From assembly GCA_035508495.1 (NCBI GenBank), contig DATJMX010000050.1:21996-85995 (forward strand): a stretch of 64,000 nucleotides of DNA, written 5' to 3'. The notes under the pieces were generated by a model, which was not told where the DNA came from, did no database searches, and was given only the letters and a program-made list of their open reading frames with translations. Origin of the DNA: Candidatus Binataceae bacterium (GTDB lineage Bacteria > Desulfobacterota > Binatia > Binatales > Binataceae). Positions 25,572 through 33,747 of the stretch are shown one piece after another. Made by a program: the position numbers and the translations under genes. How positions within the stretch are numbered: the first letter of the stretch is position 1; the number at the start of each line of letters is the position of its first letter.

Positions 25572-25703
25572 GTGGGGTGGGCGTCTCTGCCCGCCATTGA
25601 CACGCGCGAGCCGGATGGCTCGCGCCACCGATTGTTGCCTGCAGAATAGACGCGCGGGAAGACCCGCGCATCTTAACGGCGGGCAAGGACGCCCGCCCCA
25701 CTA
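25572..25703. repeat. Inverted pair of palindromic REP-like units
   Basis: Two copies of one unit face each other: GTGGGGTGGGCGTCTCTGCC at 25573 on, and its near reverse complement GGCGGGCAAGGACGCCCGCC at 25679-25698, each itself a hairpin (GGCGGGC ... GCCCGCC). A third copy is at 28345-28375. This is a REP-type arrangement between the DUF309 and amidohydrolase genes; it may also act as a terminator for one or both. Confidence 0.7.
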
Positions 25704-25729
25704 CATCTTCCTCGGAAAGACTTCGTAGC

Positions 25730-27430
25730 TTAACCGCCGTGGCCGTGGCGTAGCAGGCGGCCCGAGGTTGCGCCCGTGGCGAGGCCGTCGCTCATTGTGA
25801 CTTCGCCATTGACGACGATTGCCTGGTAGCCCTTCGCCCTGCGGATTCGCCGCCACTCGCCGCCCGGCAGATCGTATACCTTCTCCATCGGGCCGACTGC
25901 GAGCTTGTCGAGGTCGTACACGATCACGTCGGCCGGCGCGCCTTCGCGCAGCGTGCCGCGATCGCGGAATCCCGCGCACATGGCAGGCAGGGCGCTCAAC
26001 CGCCAGTGCGCATCCTCGAGTGGCAGCATCCCGCGCTCGCGCACGAGATTGGCCAGGAACTCGGTGGGGTACTGGCCGCCGGTGAAAAACTTGGTATGCG
26101 CGCCGCCGTCGGAAACACCCGGAATCAGGTACGGGTATTCGAGCATCTCCTTCATGAAGTCCATGTTCTGATTCGGTCCGGGTGCGTAAAATTCCGCGTT
26201 GAGATCGTCGGCGACGGCGAGATCGAGCATCGCGTCCACGGGATGCTTCCCCGTGCGCTCCGACAGTTCGCGCAGCGTAAGACCTTCTTTGTCCTTCAGC
26301 TCAGCGCGCTCCACCTGGCTCACAAAGATTTGATCGAACTGATCGGTGATCACGAAAGGCATCTTGCTGCGCAGCGCTTCGCGGCGCGAGGGATCACTGA
26401 GCTTCTGCGCGCGTTCCTCGCGCGTTCCGGTCGTGGCATCACACCACGCCTGGCATTCATCGAACAGGTTCCAGTCGATAAACGTGAACGCCATGCCGGT
26501 ATCCACCGTGACGGCCTGACCGTAAACGGGGATTCCGCGCTGACGGCAACTCTCGAGCCACTCGATCGTCTGGCGATGAACCATGGGCCGCGAGTCGCGC
26601 GGCTGCACGACATTGTAGAGCACGGGCCGCCCGCTTATCTGCGCGAGCTGCTCGAAATGGTTCATGTCATGCATCGGGTCGGTCGAGACCAGCGTCATCT
26701 GCACGAAGCCCTCGTTGCGCCGCGCGAGCACGCGCGCGAGCGCGAGGCAGGTTTCATCAGCCATCAGGTCGGAGACCATCGGCGTGCCGTCGAAATCGCG
26801 CTGCACGCATGCGGGCCCGTTGGGATCGAGCCGCTGCGCCGACCATCCGCAGGCACCGGCATCCATCGCCTCGTCGAGTAGACGGCAGATCTCGCGCTCC
26901 TCGGCCTCTGTCGGCGGACGTGACTTGGCGTTATCAAGCCCCATCACATAAGTGAGCAGCGGAGAGACCGGCACATACGGCAGGATGTTAAGCGTCTTCG
27001 GATGACGGTCGATACTGTCGAGGAACTCGGGGAACGTGGTCCAGTCCCACGGCATCCCGGCTTTCATCGAGGCATACGGGATCGCTTCGACGCGCGTCAT
27101 CGTGAGCATCGCGCGCTCGCGTCCCTCCGGATGCACCGGGGCGAAGCCGAAGCCGCAGTTACCGATCACGATCGAGGTCACACCGTGCCAGCTCGAAATC
27201 GAGCAGCTTGGATCCCAGAAGAGCTGAGCATCGTAATGCGTATGCAGGTCGACGACGCCGGGAGCGACGATCATGCCGCTCGCGTCGATAACCTTGGCGC
27301 CATCGCTGGAGCGCAGGCGGCCAATCTTCGCGATACGGCCGTTCCTAACCCCGATATCGCCGCGAAAACGCGGCATCCGGGTGCCATCGATAATCATTCC
27401 GTCGCGAATAACGAGGTCGAAATCCGCCAT
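25730..27430 (-). CDS. Amidohydrolase, N-acyl-D-amino-acid deacylase-like
   Basis: 566 residues from MADFDLVIRDGMI, with GGATGGGATC before the ATG; the frame is open to 27499 but the extra part is not conserved-looking. The amidohydrolase metal motif HTHYDAQLFW is near residue 65, followed by GVTSIVIGNCGFGFAPVHP, a central SAQRLDPNGPAC, and DGGAHTKFFTGGQYPTEFL supplying later ligands. The final stretch GAPADVIVYDLDKLAVGP is the usual composite-domain end of class 3 amidohydrolases (D-aminoacylases). Hydrolysis of an N-acyl amino acid or a similar amide is expected; the natural substrate is unknown. Confidence 0.88.
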   Translation of the reverse strand: MADFDLVIRDGMIIDGTRMPRFRGDIGVRNGRIAKIGRLRSSDGAKVIDASGMIVAPGVVDLHTHYDAQLFWDPSCSISSWHGVTSIVIGNCGFGFAPVHPEGRERAMLTMTRVEAIPYASMKAGMPWDWTTFPEFLDSIDRHPKTLNILPYVPVSPLLTYVMGLDNAKSRPPTEAEEREICRLLDEAMDAGACGWSAQRLDPNGPACVQRDFDGTPMVSDLMADETCLALARVLARRNEGFVQMTLVSTDPMHDMNHFEQLAQISGRPVLYNVVQPRDSRPMVHRQTIEWLESCRQRGIPVYGQAVTVDTGMAFTFIDWNLFDECQAWCDATTGTREERAQKLSDPSRREALRSKMPFVITDQFDQIFVSQVERAELKDKEGLTLRELSERTGKHPVDAMLDLAVADDLNAEFYAPGPNQNMDFMKEMLEYPYLIPGVSDGGAHTKFFTGGQYPTEFLANLVRERGMLPLEDAHWRLSALPAMCAGFRDRGTLREGAPADVIVYDLDKLAVGPMEKVYDLPGGEWRRIRRAKGYQAIVVNGEVTMSDGLATGATSGRLLRHGHGG

Positions 27431-27548
27431 GATCCCATCCTCCAGCCCGAAGGCGCAGGTCTTGCGCCAGTTACTCGCACCGATTGAAAGAACTGTCAAT
27501 GATTCTAATGCAGAAAGTCGGTGGCGCTTATGGCGGCCTCGCGAAGGG

Positions 27549-27701
27549 AGAGAAGAAAAAGATCACCACAAAGACACTTAGTTAAAGACACGAAGTCACG
27601 AAGGTAGGCAAGGACGGCGCGGATGCGCCGTCCTTGCCAATTATTCTTGTGCCTTCGTGCTTCTGTCTTCGTGCCTTGGTGGCGATCTTTTTTTCTTCTC
27701 A
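27549..27701. repeat. Long nested palindromic repeat module 1
   Basis: A left arm (AGAAAAAGATCACCACAAAG then AAGACACGAAG...) and a right arm (CCTTCGTGC ... CTTGGTGGCGATCTTTTT) are inverted copies. Between them is a perfect 14-bp hairpin: GGCAAGGACGGCGC (27607-27620), loop GGAT, GCGCCGTCCTTGCC (27625-27638). The right arm runs into the stop codon of the decarboxylase-like gene. The same arms recur at 28286-28452, around a different core. The structure resembles a miniature inverted-repeat or REPIN-type element. Confidence 0.75.
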
Positions 27702-28241
27702 GCGGCGGGTGACGCCCTCTTCTACTTCCACGCCGACGGGCACCAGGATGCGCACGACCATGTTGTAGAACGCAACATTTTGCACCAGCTCCATCATCCG
27801 CCGCCGATCGAGAAAGCCGAGCGCCCCGTTCCAGGTCGAATCGCTGACCTTGACGTTCTGGGTCGCTTCGACGGCATAGCGGATAATCGCACGCTCCTGA
27901 TCGTTGAAATGCGGCGAGCGCTCCCAATCGGCGAGCGCCTCGAGCTGCGCGCGCGGGACGCCGACGCTGCGCGCCAGATTCCAATGATGCGTGAATTCGT
28001 ACTGGGCCTCCGTGAGCCGGCCGACCGTCATCAGCGCAAGCTCGCGCAGCTTCGGATCGAGCGCGGTGCCGTTTCGCAACTCGCCGCCCAGCGCCAAAAA
28101 TCGCCGCAGCAGATTCGGAGTATTGGCGAGCGCACGAAAGATGTTCCCAACATTCCCACGCTCGCGAGTCAGGTTGTCGAAAATCTCCCGATCAGCCTCG
28201 GGCAGATCGTCACGGTTAAGATAAGGAACGCGCGCCGCCAT
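27699..28241 (-). CDS. Carboxymuconolactone decarboxylase-family (AhpD-like) protein
   Basis: 180 residues with strong CTGGAGGACATAATCG before the ATG. The family core is LRELALMTVGRLTEAQYEFTHHWNLARSVG, whose EF.HH...A pattern corresponds to the E/H catalytic segment. The AhpD CxxC pair is absent, so peroxidase reductase activity is unlikely. A later YAVEATQNVKV helix follows. The protein probably forms hexamers, as relatives do. Members act in aromatic ring catabolism, but this one has no pathway neighbours. It is flanked on both sides by copies of the same palindromic repeat module. Confidence 0.88.
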   Translation of the reverse strand: MAARVPYLNRDDLPEADREIFDNLTRERGNVGNIFRALANTPNLLRRFLALGGELRNGTALDPKLRELALMTVGRLTEAQYEFTHHWNLARSVGVPRAQLEALADWERSPHFNDQERAIIRYAVEATQNVKVSDSTWNGALGFLDRRRMMELVQNVAFYNMVVRILVPVGVEVEEGVTRR

Positions 28242-28285
28242 CGATTATGTCCTCCAGTTATTGTGGTCGGACAGTAGCAATCAAA

Positions 28286-28452
28286 AAGATCACCACCAAG
28301 ACACGAAGGGCGCCAAGGCAGAGTCGAGGGCGCGAAGCGCGCCGTCTTAATGGCGGGCAGGGACGCCCACCCTACTAACTTCAAACGGAAAATCAAAAGG
28401 ACGGCGTCAGCGCCGTCCTTCTTTGTGACCTTCGTGTCTTGGTGGTGATCTT
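28286..28452. repeat. Long nested palindromic repeat module 2
   Basis: The arms 28286-28309 and 28429-28452 are perfect 24-bp inverted repeats (left arm starts AAGATCACCACCAAG, right arm ends TTGGTGGTGATCTT). Inside are one GGCGGGC-type unit (28345-28375) and a 10-bp hairpin AAGGACGGCG-TCAG-CGCCGTCCTT (28397-28420). The module lies eight bases from the ilvB stop and could terminate transcription. Confidence 0.78.
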
Positions 28453-28459
28453 GTTCTGC

Positions 28460-30160
28460 CTACGCGAAGAGCATCTCGGACATCGATCCGCCCGGCGGGA
28501 TCATCGGCATCACCGCTTCTTCTTTCGGGATCACCACGTCGATCAGCACCGGTCCCGGCGTTGCGAAGGCTTCTTTCATTGTTGCAACGAGGTCTTTTGA
28601 CTTCTCGATACGGAAGCCGTGCGCGCCATATGCTTCTGCGAGCTTGACGAAGTTCGGTACTGACATCGCGGAGTACGAGTAACGCTCCTGGTAGAACTTC
28701 TCCTGCCACTGCCGGACCATCCCGAGGAAATGATTGTTCAGGATGATCACCTTGATATCGACGCCGTACTGAACCGCCGTGCCGAGCTCCTGGATATTCA
28801 TCTGGATCGAGCCGTCGCCCGACACCACGATCACCGGCTTGTCGGGCGCGGCGAACTTGGCGCCGATTCCGGCCGGCAGGCCGTAGCCCATCGTGCCGAG
28901 GCCGCCCGAGGTCAGCCACGAGCGCGGATTCTCAAACGGAAAGAGCTGCGCCACCCACATCTGATGCTGTCCCACGTCGGTCGCGACGATGCAGTCGCCC
29001 TTGGTGAGATTGTGCATCTCCTCGATCACGCTCAGCGGCGATACGCTCTCGCGCTCCTTGGCGTCGCGCTCGTAGAGCGGGCGGTCCTTCTGCCACTGCA
29101 TGATCTGCTGATGCCATTTGGCCCAGTCGGCGTGGCGTTTGCCGATACTCTCGTGGCTTTTGATCTGCACGAGCATGTCAGTGAGCACCGACTTGATGTC
29201 ACCGACGATCGGAATATCGACTTTGACATTCTTGGAGATCGACGAGGGGTCGATATCCATGTGAATGATCGTCTCGGCCTTGGGAGCGAAGTCCGCGATC
29301 CGTCCGGTAACGCGATCATCGAAGCGCGCGCCGACGGCTATCAGGCAATCGGTGTTAACGACCGCCGTGTTGGTGCCATACGAGCCGTGCATCCCGAGCA
29401 TCCCGAGCCGCAGCGGATCGGAGGCATTCATCGAGCCGAGGCCCATCAGCGTTTCGGTGACCGGAATATGCAGCCCACGCACCAACTCGCGCAGCTCGGG
29501 CGCAGCGCCCGACCATTGCACACCGCCGCCGACATAGAAGAGCGGGCATGAGCTTTTTTCGATGGCTTCGATCGCGCGCTCGATTTGGCGTGGATTGCCC
29601 TTGAACGTAGGCTTGTAGCCGCGCAGCTCGACTTTGTCGGGATATTTGAAAATGTGCTCGGCCTGCTGCACGTCGCGCGGCAGATCGACGACGACCGGTC
29701 CGGGCCGGCCAGTACCCGCGATGAAGAAGGCTTCTTTGATCGTTTTGGCGACGTCCTTGACGTTCTTGACCAGGAAATTGTGCTTGGTGCACGGCCGCGT
29801 GATTCCCACGAAGTCGGCTTCCTGAAACGCGTCGTTGCCGATAAGCGAGGTCGGGACCTGCCCCGACAGAACGACCATCGGCGTGGAATCCATATAGGCG
29901 TCGGCGATACCCGTGACGGCATTGGTCGCGCCCGGCCCCGACGTTACGATGCATACGCCCGGGCGGCCGCTCACGCGCGCGTAGCCCTCGGCCATGTGCG
30001 TGGCGCCTTGCTCATGGCGCACGAGCACGTGCTTGATAGGAGAATCGAGGAGCGCGTCGTAGGTTGGCAGGATCGCGCCTCCGGGGTAGCCGAAGACGAC
30101 ATCGGCTCCCTCGGCGAGGAGGCTCTCGATCACGATCTGGGATCCCTTGAGTTTCTTCAT
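28460..30160 (-). CDS. ilvB: Acetolactate synthase, large (catalytic) subunit
   Basis: 566 residues, a full-length ThDP enzyme that joins two pyruvates (or pyruvate and 2-ketobutyrate) in branched-chain amino acid synthesis. The catalytic Glu is in VRHEQGATHMAEGYARVSG, the FAD-binding stretch is around GARFDDRVTGRI, and the ThDP motif is GDGSIQMNIQELGT ... NNHFLGMVRQWQ. The C-terminus ends GGSMSEMLFA. No ilvN regulatory subunit or ilvC is adjacent, so the partner must be elsewhere or the subunit works alone. The identity as anabolic IlvB rather than a related ThDP decarboxylase rests on the FAD site and on VRQWQEKFY. Confidence 0.93.
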   Translation of the reverse strand: MKKLKGSQIVIESLLAEGADVVFGYPGGAILPTYDALLDSPIKHVLVRHEQGATHMAEGYARVSGRPGVCIVTSGPGATNAVTGIADAYMDSTPMVVLSGQVPTSLIGNDAFQEADFVGITRPCTKHNFLVKNVKDVAKTIKEAFFIAGTGRPGPVVVDLPRDVQQAEHIFKYPDKVELRGYKPTFKGNPRQIERAIEAIEKSSCPLFYVGGGVQWSGAAPELRELVRGLHIPVTETLMGLGSMNASDPLRLGMLGMHGSYGTNTAVVNTDCLIAVGARFDDRVTGRIADFAPKAETIIHMDIDPSSISKNVKVDIPIVGDIKSVLTDMLVQIKSHESIGKRHADWAKWHQQIMQWQKDRPLYERDAKERESVSPLSVIEEMHNLTKGDCIVATDVGQHQMWVAQLFPFENPRSWLTSGGLGTMGYGLPAGIGAKFAAPDKPVIVVSGDGSIQMNIQELGTAVQYGVDIKVIILNNHFLGMVRQWQEKFYQERYSYSAMSVPNFVKLAEAYGAHGFRIEKSKDLVATMKEAFATPGPVLIDVVIPKEEAVMPMIPPGGSMSEMLFA

Positions 30161-30271
30161 CTAATACTTTCGAGGCGGAATAGTAGAAGAGCTAAGCGTA
30201 TATCAGGGCGGGCGAGCCTACAACGTGCGCTCCGACTGCGTCGCGAGCGCGGCTCGGCTAGGCTCGAAGCC

Positions 30272-30766
30272 GTGAAAATCCACCTCTTCGAGCGCGCGCA
30301 GCTGGTGCCCTATCCGCTCAGGATGACTTTCGATTTTTTCAATGTTCCGCGCAATCTCGAGCGCCTGATGCCCGCGTTCCTGCACTTCGAATTTTTAAGT
30401 GAGCCCCCTCCGGTAGCGCTCGAAGGCACGGTTCTCGAGTATCGATTCCAGCTTTACGCCGTTCCGATCAAATGGCGGACGAAGATCGTGCTCGTCGAGC
30501 CGCCGCTTAGGTTTGTCGATATCCAGGAAAAAGGCCCCTACGCCTTCTTTCGGCATACACACGACTTCCGCGCGGTCGGCGATCAAACCGAGATGATGGA
30601 TCGCGTCGAGTACGCGATACCGTTCGGACCGCTCGGCGAGATCGCGCGGCTTCTGTTCGTCGATCGCAGCCTGCGCGAGATCTTCGACTATCGTCAGCGC
30701 GAGCTCGGCGCGGCGATGAGGAGCGCAGTTTCAGGTACCCTTCTCAAATCAGGAAGAGAAGTTTGA
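30272..30766 (+). CDS. SRPBCC-type ligand-binding protein (cyclase/dehydratase-like)
   Basis: 164 residues from a GTG (VKIHLFERAQLVPYPLRMTF). The pattern of a strand-rich START/Bet-v-1 fold is seen: FFNVPRNLERLMPAFLHFEF, then alternating strands (EGTVLEYRFQLYAVPIKWR, GPYAFFRHTHDFRAVGDQT), and a long C-terminal helix (RSLREIFDYRQRELG). The frame upstream is open but antisense to ilvB, so the start near 30272 marks the true gene, divergent from ilvB. Members bind polyketides, lipids or aromatics; the function is unknown. Confidence 0.75.
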   Translation: MKIHLFERAQLVPYPLRMTFDFFNVPRNLERLMPAFLHFEFLSEPPPVALEGTVLEYRFQLYAVPIKWRTKIVLVEPPLRFVDIQEKGPYAFFRHTHDFRAVGDQTEMMDRVEYAIPFGPLGEIARLLFVDRSLREIFDYRQRELGAAMRSAVSGTLLKSGREV

Positions 30767-30815
30767 GCAATCGATGCTTTTCCGCGAGCCCGTTCTGTCT
30801 GGCCTGCGCGCTCGC

Positions 30816-31259
30816 CTAGTAGTGCGGAGCGGATTGGAAGGTGGCGCCCTGATCGGTGCCCATTACTTCGAAGGTCTGGTTTAGCGGCGCGTACATGCCG
30901 CGCACGGTCAGCGTTTGGCCCGGTTCGAGTTTCTCGAACACGTCGGCGTCGAGGCCCTGGGTCTGGAAATTCGGCCGGTATTGTTCGACCTGCTGCCACA
31001 CGTCGGGCCAATGCACGATCTGCTGCGGATCGTCTACCCAAGCGTCCTTGAGGATAAACTTGTAGGTCTTGTTCTTCACACCGAAGGTGACGACCTGTTG
31101 ATTTCCGTATATCTGCCCCGGAGCCGGTTTGGTGACCACAACTGTCGTGGGAAGCGGCGGACCCATCCGCGACAACTGCGCAAAGGCCACTGGTGAGACC
31201 GCGATCGCCGCGACTATGATAAGCGCCGAGTAGTACCGCGCCCCAGCCTTCATATTCAT
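30816..31259 (-). CDS. Exported protein of unknown function
   Basis: 147 residues. A signal peptide spans about 1-27 (ALIIVAAIAVSPVAFAQ). The mature part is Pro-containing and mixed alpha/beta: ATVVV-like strand TTVVVTKPAPGQIYGNQQVV, FGVKNKTYKFILKDAWVDDP, and QGLDADVFEKLEPGQTLTVR. No domain was recognised. It is divergent from the second DUF1329 gene (171 bases between starts), which may mean a shared regulatory region. Confidence 0.7.
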   Translation of the reverse strand: MNMKAGARYYSALIIVAAIAVSPVAFAQLSRMGPPLPTTVVVTKPAPGQIYGNQQVVTFGVKNKTYKFILKDAWVDDPQQIVHWPDVWQQVEQYRPNFQTQGLDADVFEKLEPGQTLTVRGMYAPLNQTFEVMGTDQGATFQSAPHY

Positions 31260-31430
31260 CAGAAACTGCGTCCTCTGCTTCGATAATATGGCCAGGGAAT
31301 GATGCGGACAACTGAGGATTTCAAGGGCGGCACCTGGCGCTGTTCACAAAGAGGTTTGCTAATTGTTCGCGGATTTTGTACGTTCGCGATAGACAATTGG
31401 GCGAGGTCTCGCGTGAGGATTGGAGGCAAA

Positions 31431-32780
31431 ATGGAGTTAGGCAAGAAGTCCGCGGCTGTGCTGGCTGTGGTGGCATCCGCTTTGGCTCTGGCGGGCGTAT
31501 CAGCAGCGCAGGTTAAGCCGGGAGATTTCATCACCAAGGACAACGCGGCGAAAGTCCAGGGGCTTCTGAGCCCCGGCAACTACGTGCTCGTGCAGAAGGG
31601 CATGACGATGAAAATCGTGCCGTCGGACAAGCTCGAGTGGCCGCCGCCGTTCACGGCCGCGACCGAGAAGTACTCGCCGCAGGTTCAGCTTGCGCCCGAT
31701 GGAACATTGAAAAACTACGTCTCGGGCCAGCCCTTTCCGCTGCTTGATCCCAACGATCCGACCGTCGCGACGAAAATCATGTGGAACTTCAGTTTCCGCC
31801 CGATGTACAGCGACGATATTGATATGCGCTTTCCTGAGGTCGCAAGCTACGGAGCGGACGCGAGCGGCGAGCCGCTCAGCTACTACACGGTCGGACACTT
31901 CGCGTTCTATAACAATATCGGCCGCATCGAGGTGCCGCCCGTTCCGACCGATCCCGACGGGGCAGCAAGCGGTGTCCGTTACCGGTTTGGCTTTTATCCT
32001 TTCCTCGAGCCGTCCTCGCTGCGCGGCTATGGGATGCTGCGTTTCCGCCACATCGATCCGAAGCAGGATGACAACGTGTGGGTGTTCAATCCGCAAACCC
32101 GCCGACTGCGCCGTCAGTCGCCGGAAATCCTTTCCGACGCGATTGCGGCGCTGCCTGGTTTCTCGGGCGGGGGCGGCGGTGGTGGCGGTATGGGCGGAGT
32201 GGGCGCAGGCGGCGGCGCTCCGGCCTACGTCAACACGCTCGACCCAGATTCGTACTTTGGGTTCTCGGCCAAGATCGAAGACTTCACCTACAAGTACCTC
32301 GGTGACAAGAACATGCTGGCGTCCGTGCACGCCGAGCATTCGCCCGAGCAACCCTGTCCGACCGATGGCGGCAAGACGATTTGCCCCGAAGCCTGGGAGA
32401 TGCGCCATCTCTACGTAGTCGAGGCGGACGCGAAGCCCGGGACGGATCTCTCGATCCCAAAGCGCACCCTCTACCTCGATGCCGAAGGATGGTTCATCAC
32501 CGCCTCGGACCAATACGATCGCAACGGGGCGCTCTGGAAAACGATCGCGACCTTCCAGACCTATCGCGATCGCCCGGTGCCTGACGCGAAGGTCGCGATT
32601 TATCCCTACAAGCGGATGTTCCAGCTCGGCCTCGTCGATCAGGATTTGCAGACCGGGGTCAGCTCCGTCGTCTATATGCCGGGGCCGAACTCCGAGGAGC
32701 GCGAATGCTGGTATATCGACATGGGCACGGTCGATAACGCGTTTTTCACGCCGGAGAAGCTCCAGAACGCGGGGCACTGA
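31431..32780 (+). CDS. DUF1329 exported protein, copy 2, with glycine-rich insert
   Basis: 449 residues from the ATG at 31431, preceded by an ideal GGAGG (TGGAGGCAAA-ATG); the frame extends upstream without sense. Signal peptide to about residue 27 (VSAAQ). It aligns with the copy at 17547-18878 over its length: QVKPGDFITKDNAAKVQGLL, WPPPFTAATEKYS, GQPFPLLDPNDP, YRDRPVPDAKVAIYPYKRMF, ECWYIDMGTVDNAFFT. It differs by a Gly-rich stretch (SGGGGGGGGMGGVGAGGGAP) in the middle, where copy 1 has only a short Gly/Ser run. The function is unknown, as for copy 1. Confidence 0.88.
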   Translation: MELGKKSAAVLAVVASALALAGVSAAQVKPGDFITKDNAAKVQGLLSPGNYVLVQKGMTMKIVPSDKLEWPPPFTAATEKYSPQVQLAPDGTLKNYVSGQPFPLLDPNDPTVATKIMWNFSFRPMYSDDIDMRFPEVASYGADASGEPLSYYTVGHFAFYNNIGRIEVPPVPTDPDGAASGVRYRFGFYPFLEPSSLRGYGMLRFRHIDPKQDDNVWVFNPQTRRLRRQSPEILSDAIAALPGFSGGGGGGGGMGGVGAGGGAPAYVNTLDPDSYFGFSAKIEDFTYKYLGDKNMLASVHAEHSPEQPCPTDGGKTICPEAWEMRHLYVVEADAKPGTDLSIPKRTLYLDAEGWFITASDQYDRNGALWKTIATFQTYRDRPVPDAKVAIYPYKRMFQLGLVDQDLQTGVSSVVYMPGPNSEERECWYIDMGTVDNAFFTPEKLQNAGH

Positions 32781-32795
32781 GAATCTATTCGAAAC

Positions 32796-32825
32796 GCATC
32801 TGCGGCGTGGTTGCGCCGCAGATGC
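32796..32825. terminator. Strong bidirectional hairpin terminator
   Basis: GCATCTGCGGCG (32796-32807), loop TGGTTG, CGCCGCAGATGC (32814-32825) form a perfect 12-bp stem with a six-base loop in the 61-base gap between the convergent DUF1329 and epimerase genes. No long T-run follows on the plus side. Confidence 0.7.
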
Positions 32826-32841
32826 GCCCTTCATTCAAATT

Positions 32842-33729
32842 TCAAGAACGCGCGTGCTCGAGATCGGCGAGCAGTCCGGGATGAGTGGGACGCCATCCGA
32901 GGCGCTCCCGCGTTTGTGCGCTCGAGGCGGGCGAATCAATGCCCATGAAGAACCCGAGCCAGCCGAAGTGTTCGGCGGCTTCTTCGGGCGATTGCGCGAC
33001 GACGGGAATGTTCAGGCGGCGCCCGATGACCTCGGCGATGTCTTTGAGCGCGACGCCCTCTTCTGCGACCGCGTGAAAGCGGGCGCCGACTGAGCTCTTC
33101 TGCAATGCCAAAGTAAAGACCTGGGCCGCGTCCAGGCGATGCACCGCGGGCCAGCGATTCGTGCCATCGCCAACGTACGCCGAGATACGTTTCTCGCGCG
33201 CGATTTCGATCAGCGGCGTAACCAGGCCCATCTTCACCGTGTCATGGACCGAGGGCGGCAGACGCACGATGGAAGCGGGAAGGCCTTGCGCCGCCAGTGC
33301 CATCGTCGCCTCTTCGGACGCGCTCCGCGGAACGCCGGCGGCGCTGGGAACCACCGCGTCATCCTCGGTGCCAGAGCCACCAGGCGCGAGCATCGCGGTG
33401 CCGCCGCTGACTATCAGTGGACGATTCGAGCCGGCCAGCGCCGAGCCGAGTGCCTCGATCGCGTGTCGATCGGTCTCGCAGTTGGCCTGGTATTGTGAGA
33501 AATCGTGGTTAAAGGCGGTGTGGATGACGCCGTCGGACACCGCGGCGCCGCTGCGCAGGCTTTCGAGATTTTCGATATCGCCGCGATGCACGAGCACGCC
33601 CGCTGCTTCCAGGGCCTTCGCGGAGGCATCCGAGCGCGCGAGCCCAATCACCTGATGACCCGCGGCGACCAGCTCCTCAACAATCGCAGAACCGATGAAT
33701 CCCGTGGCGCCGGTGACGAAAACGCGCAT
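32842..33729 (-). CDS. NAD(P)-dependent epimerase/dehydratase-type SDR
   Basis: 295 residues. The extended SDR nucleotide-binding motif VTGATGFIGSAIVEEL lies at the N-terminus and is followed by the dinucleotide-contact segment VHRGDIENLESL. The usual YxxxK catalytic pair is not evident; after SGGTAMLAPGG the segment reads SASEEATMALAAQG, where K would be expected. This suggests an atypical SDR as in NmrA- or reductase-like groups. GCGAGGT precedes the start. The substrate is unknown. Confidence 0.85.
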   Translation of the reverse strand: MRVFVTGATGFIGSAIVEELVAAGHQVIGLARSDASAKALEAAGVLVHRGDIENLESLRSGAAVSDGVIHTAFNHDFSQYQANCETDRHAIEALGSALAGSNRPLIVSGGTAMLAPGGSGTEDDAVVPSAAGVPRSASEEATMALAAQGLPASIVRLPPSVHDTVKMGLVTPLIEIAREKRISAYVGDGTNRWPAVHRLDAAQVFTLALQKSSVGARFHAVAEEGVALKDIAEVIGRRLNIPVVAQSPEEAAEHFGWLGFFMGIDSPASSAQTRERLGWRPTHPGLLADLEHARS

Positions 33730-33747
33730 CGCGACCTCGCAAGCGAG

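Noticed and set aside
29585..30766. Long plus-strand frame of 393 codons over ilvB
   Set aside because: The first 687 bases are antisense to ilvB and have no domain; only the part from the GTG at 30272 looks like a protein, so that part was kept.
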